From: Chlorella sp. KRBP
Lineage: Eukaryota; Chlorophyta; Trebouxiophyceae; Chlorellales; Chlorellaceae
NCBI GenBank assembly: GCA_004335735.1
Contig: QAXK01001551.1
Span: 1-64,000, forward strand
Direction: 5' to 3'
Length of the DNA: 64,000 bases
Shown here in pieces: positions 55,214 through 64,000 of this stretch (the first letter of the stretch is position 1; the number at the start of each line of letters is the position of its first letter). Made by a program: the position numbers and the translations under genes. The notes below the pieces were generated by a model that worked only from the letters and a program-made list of their open reading frames with translations, was not told where the DNA came from and did no database searches.

Positions 55214-58200
55214 TCAAGCGTCCGCATGGTCCTCAGGGTGCAGCCGCCTGTACCCTCCTCCTCCACCCCCGCCCGCACCCCCGCCCGCCGCGCCACCAAA
55301 CAAACGCGACATTGCCACCCCCTGCCCCGCCCCTCCCACCGCGCCCCTGCCTCCCCTCTGCCCCCTCCACCACGCAACCCAGCCGTGCCACCAGGACGGC
55401 GACTGCAGCAGTGCGGGCGGGGACCCCAGCAGCACCCCCGCCCCTGCCTGCTCACCGCTGTGCCCTGGCCCTTGTGTGGCCCACACCCGCACCCCCGCCA
55501 CGCCCACCCAGCCTACACACAAGAGCACAGAGTGGATGAGGTACATTGCAGAAAAGCCCTCCCTCTCGCTGATGAGCCCGCCAGCAAGGGAGCCCAGCCC
55601 GCAGCCCAGGCCAAAATAGGCGCCCTGGAAGCAGCCTTGCATGGTGGCGGCCAGGCCGGGGGGTGCCAGGCGCTTGCAGTTGGTGGTGCCCACGCCCCAG
55701 CCCAGGCCAAACGTGACGCCTGCGCAGCACGCATGTGTGCACAGCATCATGATGCGCAGAGCACCAGGTGAGGTGCATGCAGGTGAAGTTGCTGGACGTG
55801 GGCCCTACAGGTGACACCGAGTTGTCTTGACACCTGACTGTGGTGCCAGGTACAGTATGCGCCCAAACGGATGCAAAGCCAAGCCCCGTACATAAGCACA
55901 GCGCACACCCACCGTGCAGCACCTCGATGGGCAGCACCGCCCAGGGTGTGCTCCAGGCGGGCAGGGAGGCGTAGCACAGCATGCGCAGCACGTAGGTGAG
56001 CAGCACCACGTCCAGCAGACGGTCTGTGCCAAAGCGCGCCAGCAGCCAGGCCTGGATCTGGAACACGGGCACCTCGGCAGCACACGTGACTGCGCACGCA
56101 CGCGGGAGGGGGGGGATACACACACACGCACACGTACAAGTGTCAAGGTGGGTGCGTCGCTAGCATTGTAACCACAACCGCTGCACACCCCGCACCCACC
56201 GCCCTCCCGCCGCCCCCTCATTGGCGTCAGGTCCCACACACGTCCCCCTCCCTCCCTCCGTCCCACCCTCCTGCCATCCCCCTTCCCTCCAACCCCACGC
56301 ACTCACTCGTGAGCGTGAGGCCCATGAGCAGGTCCGTCGCGCCGAGCTCTTGCAGGAACACGAACAGAAAGCTCTCGATGCTCCCATAGCCGAAGCCCAT
56401 GAGCGTCGACACGAACAGGAACGCCACCACCTCGCGCTTGGACAGCAGCACACGCACGCGCGCGCCGAACGACGCGCGCGGCAGCACCGTCGGCACCGTG
56501 CTCGACGCCGAGCCCCCGCTGAACGACACGCCGCCGGTCACGCTGCTGCCCGACGCGCCGCCCGGCTGCAGCGAGAACGACGCCGACGGGCCGGTCGAGG
56601 AACAGGAGGAGAGGCTCGGCTGCAGGATGATGCTGCTGCTGCCGCCACCCGGACCCAAGCCTGACATAGGGCTGTAGCTCCCAGACGACCCCCCACCTTG
56701 CCCCAACAGCAGCCCCGCACCTGCCCCCTCCAAGGACGCCCCACCACCGCCGCTCCCTCCGTCCCCACCGCTGCCGCCTGCACTGCTGGACGGACTGTGC
56801 TCCCCACCCACTTCCGTGCTAGTGGTGGTGGTGGCGGACGTGCTGCCGAGCGCGTGTGTGCGGGCCGTGGTGCGGTGCTGCAGCCGAAACCCCTGCATCA
56901 AGTGCGCCTGCACCGGTTGAGACCCACTCAGCCTGTCCGCACCGTCCCCTCCGCCCCCTAATGTCGCATTGGATGACACAGGGAGGGGTGGGATGGGGGG
57001 AGGTGATGAGGTGCTGCTGCCGCCACTGCTGTGCTGCTGAGGGTGCGGGCGCGGCCCGTGTGCATGTGTGCCTACGGGGCTGACATTGCTGTCTCCTGCC
57101 GCTGCTCCTGCTGCTGCTGCTGGTGTAGAGTGCGCTGCTCCCGCACCCGTGCGCACCGTCATGCCCACAAACGGCCCATTCCAACCACCATCACCACCAC
57201 CCCCGGCGGCACTTGCTGCATCAGAGCGCTGCTGCTGCTGCTGCTGCTGCGTGTGCCTGGTTGGGCTCGCAGGGCCAGGCAGCACTGCCACCTGAGGCAT
57301 CAACAGCTGCTGCTGCTGGTGGGCTGCTCCCGTCGACTGTTTACTCCTTGCACTTTGCACCAAGAGCTCCCCATCCACCTCCCCTCCCACCTCCCACCCA
57401 CCGCTGCCGTTTGGTGGCGAGCTCAATGGCATCTCATCCACAAGCCTGCCCTGCCCCGCTGACTGGGTCATGCTGTCGCTGCCCCAGCCCCATTCTTCAC
57501 AGGTGGGTGACGCCACACCCTCGGACGGACCCTCACCCTGCTCCTCATCACGCTCATCAAGCGCGCTGCCTGCCACACCCGCACCCTGCTGCTGCTGCTG
57601 CTGGTCCTGCCGCCGCGAAGGGGCCCACCTAGCCGCTGACTCCCTCAACGCCTCCTTATCCCTCCCCGCCACGCCACCACGGCCCACCCTCCCACCGCCA
57701 TGCCCCCCAAACGCCACCGCGCCCTCTATCGCCACGCTGCCGTTGCCGTTACCATGGCTGCCTCCCGCTCCCACGCCTCCGCCGCCATACAGACGTTCCA
57801 GCCGAGCCCTGTCGTGCTGGTGATGGTGCGGGTGCCGCTTGTGCGACGCAGCGCCAGCAGGCATCAGGCGCTGCAGCTCACCCCTGCCGCTGATGCTGCG
57901 TCCTGCCTCCTCGTCACTGTGGCGCTCCTCCCCTCCCTGACTGCCCTCCTCCTCCTCCTCCTCCTCCTCCTCGTCCTCCTCCCCCTCCTCGTCCCCCTCC
58001 TCCAGGCCCTCCAACTCCTCCCGCAGGATGGCTAGCTCATCCTCCTCCTGCACATTGTGTACGCGAAGACACACAAGGACGGACTCTGTGCCCGCAGCCA
58101 CGCTGGCGCACAGGCCCACACGCCCCTGCCGCTGCCCCCTCCACATTGCTGCCACATCCTGCACAAGCCCCCCGTGTGCACAGAGTGTGCTGCGGGCCAC

Positions 58201-59512
58201 CCCACCGTTCCACAACCGCTCATCCAAGACGCCTGCATCGCACTCCAAACCATGTGTTTCGCATGGATCCCCTTGCCACGCACCATGACTGGCTCCAGTG
58301 ACCTGGCCTGCCTATACTTGCTGCTGGCCCTCAAGGTCTTGGCCGCGTCCCTCCCCGCCTTGGCCAGCCTCAGCTGTGCTGCTTGGTGCTCGTGCAGCCC
58401 CCAGGCCAGCAGCAGGCACGGCGCCGACAGCAGGATGTGCACGGCAAAGGCCGCCCTCATGCCCCACTGGTCAATGATGGCACCGGCCACCGTGGACATG
58501 ACGCCCCAGCCCACGGCGCCCCACTTGCGGAACTTGCCGTACTCGCCGTCACGGCAGGCGGCCACCACGGCGGCGTCGGCCAGCACCGCCACGGGGCTCG
58601 CCAGCACCTGCCAGTGACGCAGTGAGTGAGTGGGTGAGTGGGTTGGTACTTGTGTGCGTGGCAGGCAGCGGCCACGACATCATCAGCCAGCGCAGCTACA
58701 AGGCTGGCCGGTGCCTGTGTACTCAGGTACACCAACTGAGCAGGCACAGCGCTCGGCGTGTCCTGATGCACAGCGCTGCCTGCCAAAGGCGAGAGGGCGC
58801 AGGGCAGAGCGTGAGAGCAGTGTGTGTGTGCCCACCCGACCACCCACACACCTCTGTGGCTAAGAAGAGCAGCAGCACGGGCCAAAAGTCCTGCACCGAC
58901 AGCAGCATGGTGCGCACGCCGACCGAGCCCACAAACAGCAGCACCATGATGCTGCGGTGCGCCAGCATGCGGTCGGCCAGGGCGCTCCACCTGCAGGCGG
59001 GGAGAGGGCAGGGCAGGGCTGAGGAAGAGGAGGGGCGGGTGGGCGGAGATGTGAAGCGGAGCGGCTGGTGCACGCTTGGTGCGGCCTGGTGATGGCCTGG
59101 GATGCTGGTGCCCGCTGCGGTGCTCTGCAAGATGCTAGCATTCTCTTCTCTTTCCGGGTGGTGCTGGACAGGGTGCGCGTGCGGGAGCTGCCGTGGCAGC
59201 GCAATCCCGCACCCGAACGAGGCTGGGATGCTGATCCATGGCTTGAGCGCAGAGATGATGCCCAGCTGCTGCGCGCTGAGGCCCTGCTTGGCGAACCAGG
59301 CTGCCAGGAACGGCACAACTACCACCTGCAGCGCACAGTCGGTGCTCCCGACACGCACGCAAGGTCAGTGAGGGAGAGAGCGCCAGGCCAGGCCAGGCCA
59401 GTGCTATGCGCTTGATCGCACGCGCCTGGCTTGAGAAGAAGAGCAGGTACCAGAGCACCGCTCCATACTGCCACCCGACCGACGGGGACAGATGCTTGCG
59501 GTTGCCGGCCAT
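55214..59512 (-). CDS. MFSD6-like major facilitator superfamily transporter with giant internal loop
   Basis: Twelve-helix membrane transporter; substrate unknown. Seven exons: 59512-~59421, ~59332-59215, 58990-58852, 58607-58284, 58047-56307, 56089-55913 and 55719-55214, about 1,030 residues. Helix 1 is VGWQYGAVLWYLLFFSSQ, followed by VPFLAAWFAKQGLSAQQLG and the MFS loop WSALADRML. Later helices include AVGWGVMSTVAGAIIDQWGM and VAFLFVSTLMGFGYGSIESF. The MFSD6-like signature is FGLGWG...APPGLAATMQGCFQG then AYFGLGCGLGSLAGGLI. Exon 5 (1,741 bases) encodes a roughly 560-residue cytoplasmic-type loop of Glu, Gln, His, Gly and Ser runs between helices 6 and 7, far longer than usual. The C-terminal tail is Gly/Trp/Arg-rich. 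The exon 1 donor is ambiguous (GC-AG, or a shifted GT-AG pair). Confidence 0.82.
57952..57978. repeat. CTC/GAG microsatellite encoding poly-Glu
   Basis: A run of ctc triplets inside MFS exon 5 encodes a Glu tract on the minus strand. It is one of several triplet runs in this exon, including poly-Gln near 57230-57250 and 57590-57604. Confidence 0.8.
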
Positions 59513-59681
59513 CCCGCCTGCTGGTCACGCACGCTCACGTACTGCTGGGTGCTGCATGCTGCATCCTTCCCTCCTTGCTTCTGCCGTTGTGCTCTGGCTC
59601 CGTCGCCCATGTCGAGGGCACGCGATCGCTGCGGCAGAAGAGCTCGCAGGACGCCACATTTGAGCAGCGGAGCATTTCGCG
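59513..59681. promoter_or_regulatory. Shared divergent upstream region of MFS transporter and PRPF31
   Basis: Only 169 bases separate the two opposite start codons, making this the tightest head-to-head pair in the window. No TATA box is evident. Inferred bidirectional promoter. Confidence 0.45.
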
Positions 59682-62600
59682 ATGGCCCAGACGCTGGCAG
59701 AGAGCTTCTTGGCGGACCTCGACGAGCTGAGCGATGAGTCGAGGGGAGAGCAGGACGAGGGCGAGGAGATGGAGGACGTACAGGGAGGCGACGACGTGCG
59801 TGGCTTCCGGTGGCAGCATCCATGCAAGGCCAGGGGATGGGAGCTTGGGGGCGGAGCGGCGTGCGTGTGCTGCCGCGGTCATGCCGGCGCCACAGCAGCA
59901 ATTCAGTCATGCAGAGAGGCGTGCGTGCGTGGGGCAGACATGCAGAGCCTCACCTTGCCCATCCGGCGTGCGTGCATGGGTGCAGTTGGACGACATCGAG
60001 GCGCTGGACTACGACAACCTCTCGGCTGTGGCCAAGCTTGCCAAGAGCGTCGTGTACAAGGACGTCATGGCGGTGCGTCATGACGCTGCACGTCCTGCTT
60101 CACACCACGTTGTGATGTGTGTACAAAGGCAGGTTGACGGGCGGTTTGCCACGGGCGGCAGGCCGCTGCAGCCACGCTGTGCTGCTGTGCTGATCTATTG
60201 TGCATGTGCAGAGAGTGCACGTGGCGCTAGCGAGCGCGGCGGCGCAAGGCGAGGGGGAGACGGCAGGCAACGGGCAGCAAGCGGCGCAGGAAGAGGAGCG
60301 TGCAGGGTCCTTGGAGGACGATCCCACGTACAAGTGAGGGAGGGCGCCCCTGGTTTGCGTAGCTTGCAAGCGGACGTCCAGCAGTACCAGGGCAGCAGGG
60401 ATCGGCAGCGGGGAATGCAGAGGCCAGAGCATGCACGTCACTCTGGCGCAAAGGCACCAGCGAACCATCTGGGTGTGGGCACCAGGTTGTTGCTGCTGCT
60501 GGCACTGGTGGTGGAGGGCGATGCAGTTCACAGTGTGCTGCCCTTTCTTCCTGGCGTGCACACACACTCTTTACACACATGCGCACACACTTGTGCAGGC
60601 TGCTGGTGGCGTGCAACCGTTTAGCGGTGGACATTGACAACGAGATTGCCATTGTGCACACGTTCCTGCGCGACAAGGTCCGGCACAAGTTCCCCGAGCT
60701 GGAGTCCTTGGTGAGTGGGTAGAGCGCGATGCAGGGCTGGGACATGCAGGAGGAGGAGGCGGAGGAGGAGGAGGAGGCGCAGGGAGGACGGTGAAGGGCT
60801 GGAGGACACCGGCAAGGGCCAGGATGACCTGCACCTCAAGCGCCTCAAACAGGTGAACTTACTCCTGCTCGTATGCATTGGCTGCAGGTGCACCACCCTG
60901 TGGACTACGCTCGCGTGGTGCAGCGCATTGGCAATGAGATGGACTTGACGCTGGTGGAGCTGGACGACTTGCTGCCCGCCGCCACCGTCATGGTGAGGGC
61001 ATAGGGCATGGGGTGGTTTAGGGCTTGGGCTTCAGCGGGCGCAGGCACCATGAGCGCATGCTTTTAGTGTTGCTGGACTCTTTGCGGGCACCTTCTCTGC
61101 GCGGGTTACGCAGTGACGTCCCGTGCTGACCTGTGCTGGCCTGTCCAGCCGACAAGCAAACACAAAGCGTGGGCCGCCATTTTGTTGGGGCCCCGATGTA
61201 CACTGGTGGCTCACCACGATGTGTATGCGTGTGCATGCTCTCAGGTGGTCACGGTGACGGGCACCACCACCGCTGGCAAGCCGCTGACTGCAGAGAACCT
61301 GGCGAAGGTGCTGGAGGGGTGCGAGCTGGCGCTCACACTCGACACGGACAAGCGCGCGGTAAGGAGGGGGCACACCGAGGGAGGCAGAGGCTACCCTTGC
61401 TAGACGTGCATGTACACGTGCCAAGCCTCCTGGTGCCAAGCCTTGTGCCTGGAACGGACTGGAAAGGCGAATGCTGCCTGCCTCCTTGCCAGCTCTGATC
61501 CTGCTGCTGCTGCTGGAGTTGACGCTTGTGCTTTGTGCGTGCGCGTGTGTGCGTGCGTGCACCATGGCCCGCAGATCCTGCAGTTCGTCGAGTCGCGCAT
61601 GTCGTCCATCGCCCCCAACCTCTCCCTCATCGTGGGCGCTGAGATTGCGGCACGGCTCATGGGCCTGGCTGGGGGCCTGCACGCGCTCTCCACCATGCCT
61701 GCGTGCAACATCCAGGTGAGTAGGGACCGGCTCAGAAAGCCTCCTTGCCTGTTTGGCAGGCAGCCGAGCAGCATTGAGTGCACATTGCGGGGGTCAAGTG
61801 GCGCGTGTGTGCGGCACGGGAGTGCTGCCCTCGGTCACGTAAGACACATGGTGTAGGTCCAGTGTGATGGAACAGTAGTGCCGTGCCCGTGCCTGCCTGC
61901 CTGCTGGTCTGTCCGCAGGTGCTGGGTGCCCGTAAGAAGAACCTGGTGGGCCTCTCCACCGCCACGCTGCAGCCACACCAGGTGCGAAGAAGCTCCTTGC
62001 CACACACTGGCTCGTGAGATCTTACGAAGTCCGTAGACGCGGTGTGCACACAATGGGCGAGCGGGCGTGCACACCTGCCATCCAGGCCCCCGGAGTTTGA
62101 GGCAGCTCAAGTGGCCCACCAGACGCCAGCCTTGGGGGCGCCCACGCAGTGACTGGGACCCCACCTTTCCTCCCCTTGTCGGTCTTGCCATTGGGGGGGC
62201 CTGTTGCCGCGCAGTCCACCAGTTGGTGCACTTCCGCTGTGCAGAGGTGCTCCGCTGACACTTGGGACTTGCTCCTGCCCGGCAGCACATTGCGCAGTTT
62301 GGCAGCGCTGTGTGGCAGCGCAATGTGCTGCCGGCCGGGAGCAATTGCCAGGTGTCGGCGGAGCACCTCTGCACAGCGGAAGTGCAACAACTGGTGGACC
62401 GCGCGGCAACGGGCACTAGCAATGGCAAGACTGACAACGGGAGCGAAGTGTATGCAGGTGGGGGTCCAGGAGGTGGTCTGCACCTCCTCACACAAGCAGC
62501 ACAATGAACCACGTGCCCGCAGGGGTTCATCCACGGGTGCGCCGTCATCCAGCAGACGCCCCCCGCGCTGCGCAACAAGGCGGCGCGCCTCATCTCCTCC

Positions 62601-63754
62601 AAGTGCGCGCTGCTGGCCCGTGTGGACGCGTACGGACAAGACCCTACGGTGTGTGTTGGCGGTGGTAGTGGTGGGGTGGTAGTGGTGGGCAGGTCCTTAG
62701 GCGGCAGGTGGTGCATGCGGCGCTGCACCTCTTCAGGATGCGGTGCCAGTCTGTGTGGACGTTGTGTGGCTGCTCAAGGACGTGCACCCATGCACATGTT
62801 GAGCACGAGGAACCGTCATGCTCATGCGCGCCGCGTGCCATCAGTGTGTGTGCTGTGTGCTGGTGTTGTTGGTGGCGTTATGCATACGCTAACCTCCATG
62901 CAGGGCCAAGGTGGTCAGCGCATGCGCGAGGAGATCCTGCGCAAGATTGACAAGTGGCAGGAGCCGCCCCCCGCCAAGCAGGTCAAGCCGCTTCCCCGGC
63001 CGGATGAGAACGAGAAGAAGAAGCGGCGTGGTGGGCGGCGCATCCGCAAGGTCAAGGAGCGGCTGGGGCTCACGGACATGCGCAAGGCGGCCAACCGCAT
63101 GCACTTCAACAAGCCGGAGGAGGAGTACCTGGATGGGGATGAGGTGCGCTGTGTTGCATCGTCATCATCATCATTGGATGGCATTCACGACAGGTGTCAT
63201 GATGATGCTGCAGCCGTCACAAAAGATCGCCAGGCAGGCCTCGCCAAGCAAAGTTCATGCCAGTGCACTAGTGTTGCATCATGAGAGGGAAGCCCTCGTG
63301 CTTCAGGGCAGCGTACGGCGATGCACATGTGTGGCCGCCCTCTCACCTAGCAGATGGCTTGCCTTACACCTACGGGGCACAAGCGCTAACAGTGGCGCTG
63401 CGTGTGGCGCAATGCTCCTTACTGCAGGTGGTGGGCCTGGGCACGCTGGGCAGCAAGGAGGGCAGCGGTCAGCTGCGCATCGTGGCCAAGCAGCAGAAGA
63501 TGAAGATCAGCGCCAAGGCCGCCAAGCGCCTGGCCAAGCAGGGCGGCGGCGGGTGGGGTGGCACCAGCACCGCCAGCGGGCTGCAGACCACGGGCCTGCA
63601 GACCTCCCTGGCCTTCACGCCGGTGCAGGGGTTCGAGCTGGCGGACCCGACAAAGCTGCCGGGGGGGCAGCAGGCACCGCAGCTGCAGCAGCGGTCGGGC
63701 ACGGAGAGCTACTTCTCGGCGCTGTCCGGCTTCCGCTCCCTCAAGAAGCTCTGA
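59682..63754 (+). CDS. PRPF31: U4/U6 small nuclear ribonucleoprotein PRPF31
   Basis: Spliceosomal factor that binds the 15.5K protein-U4 snRNA complex and bridges U4/U6 to U5. Eleven exons give about 515 residues: 59682-59795, ~59986-60069, 60212-60334, 60599-60711, 60888-60992, 61246-61359, 61575-61714, ~61919-61981, 62522-62649, 62905-63142 and 63428-63754. It starts MAQTLAESFLADLDELSDES. The NOSIC/Nop region is LLVACNRLAVDIDNEIAIVH through FPELESLVHHPVDYARVVQR. The Nop core contains IAPNLSLIVGAEIAARLMGL and AGGLHALSTMPACNIQVLGA, then GFIHGCAVIQQTPPALRNKA. The C-terminal Prp31 domain has KKRRGGRRIRKVKERLGLTD and MRKAANRMHFNKPEEEYLD. The end SGTESYFSALSGFRSLKKL-like tail matches the family. 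Intron 8 carries a long hairpin. Very secure. Confidence 0.96.
62155..62458. ncRNA. Long near-perfect hairpin in PRPF31 intron 8, candidate small-RNA precursor
   Basis: Two arms of about 140-150 bases are reverse complements, centred at 62306.5. Cagcacattgcgc (62283-62295) pairs with gcgcaatgtgctg (62318-62330), leaving a 22-base loop. The 16-base string gtgcagaggtgctccg (62239-62254) pairs exactly with 62359-62374. Identity looks to be 85 to 90 percent overall. Outward from the loop both arms encode related peptides (VSAEHLCTAEVQQLVDRAAT and VSAEHLCTAEVHQLVDCAAT). As intronic RNA it would form a strong dicer-type hairpin. It could instead be a MITE-like foldback element with no RNA role. Confidence 0.6.
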
Positions 63755-63866
63755 TAATATCTCGTGCCCTGAGGTGCTGCTTGCGCGTGCAAGTTGCCCC
63801 GCCCTGGAACGCCATGCGCGCACACACGCCGCCCGCACCACACAAGAGTCCAAAAGTTGCAGCACC

Positions 63867-64000
63867 ATGGCAGCCCGTCGCCTCATCCCGCTCCTTGACC
63901 GCGTGCTGGTGCAGAAGGCCGAGGCCACAGCAAAGTCGGCCAGCGGCCTGCTCCTGCCGGAGACGGCGAGCAAGGCGAGTGTGCAGCGGGGCGAATGGTC
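63867..64000 (+). CDS. GroES/CPN10 co-chaperonin, 5' part only
   Basis: Co-chaperonin that caps Cpn60 in organelles. The first exon begins MAARRLIPLLDRVLVQKAEA and continues TAKSASGLLLPETASK, a clear match to the GroES N-terminus. After that the reading (ASVQRGEW) departs from the family pattern, so either the protein varies there or an intron begins near 63976. The gene is cut by the window edge. It starts 112 bases after the PRPF31 stop on the same strand. Mitochondrial versus plastid type cannot be decided from this piece. Confidence 0.85.
   Translation, partial: MAARRLIPLLDRVLVQKAEATAKSASGLLLPETASKASVQRGEW

Noticed and set aside
1..64000. CRISPR arrays, operons or prophage-like regions
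   Set aside because: Every confident gene is intron-split and eukaryotic; no regularly spaced identical repeats of CRISPR type exist.
1..64000. tRNA or rRNA genes
   Set aside because: Scanning for T-loop GTTCRA strings with plausible acceptor pairing, and for conserved rRNA words, gave only chance hits inside coding exons.

Overview
This is a GC-rich, intron-dense eukaryotic nuclear segment, most likely from a green alga (Chlorophyta or a close relative). The evidence is a plant-type TORTIFOLIA1/SPIRAL2 microtubule protein, a DUF4795 coiled-coil protein of the kind found in flagellated organisms, many short GTGAG/GTGCG...GCAG introns, CAG-type microsatellites inside coding exons, and long homopeptide runs. 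The species cannot be named from sequence alone. The volvocalean poly(A) signal TGTAA is not obvious close to the stop codons checked. Nearly all gene models below are manual splices, joined by reading frame, GT-AG borders and family motifs.

Layout, left to right. 660-7706 (-): TOR1/SPIRAL2-like protein. It is divergent from MCM6 (7927-12994, +), which is followed by DNA topoisomerase I (13216-17081, +). Next come a DUF4795 flagellar-type coiled-coil protein (17551-21537, +), a convergent prenylcysteine-oxidase-like flavoprotein (21719-25051, -) and a 104-residue unknown protein (25411-26480, -). A very large LRR protein of 33 exons (27009-37460, +) carries a duplicated module after its LRRs. 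Only 56 bases later comes cysteinyl-tRNA synthetase (37517 or 37772 to 43816, +). An unknown Ser/Thr-rich protein (44897-45968, -) is divergent from the first of two tandem arrestin-like genes (46241-49969 and 50157-52615, +). Then follow a short-chain dehydrogenase (53291-54554, +), an MFSD6-like major facilitator with a roughly 560-residue disordered loop (55214-59512, -), the splicing factor PRPF31 (59682-63754, +), and the first exon of a GroES/CPN10 co-chaperonin cut by the window edge (63867-64000, +).

How the genes relate: these are housekeeping and cytoskeletal genes with no operon logic. Four head-to-head pairs share short upstream regions: TOR1/MCM6, unknown/LRR, Ser-rich/arrestin and MFS/PRPF31. 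MCM6 and TOP1 both serve DNA replication and lie next to each other. The least ordinary structures are two long intronic foldback sequences (about 48463-48934 in the first arrestin gene and 62155-62458 in PRPF31). The second is a near-ideal long hairpin of about 140-150 bp arms with a 22-base loop, and the arms of both look derived from coding sequence. Other points of interest are the undescribed module repeated in the LRR protein, a two-start cysteinyl-tRNA synthetase consistent with dual targeting, and a duplicated out-of-frame 3' splice site in the first arrestin gene.
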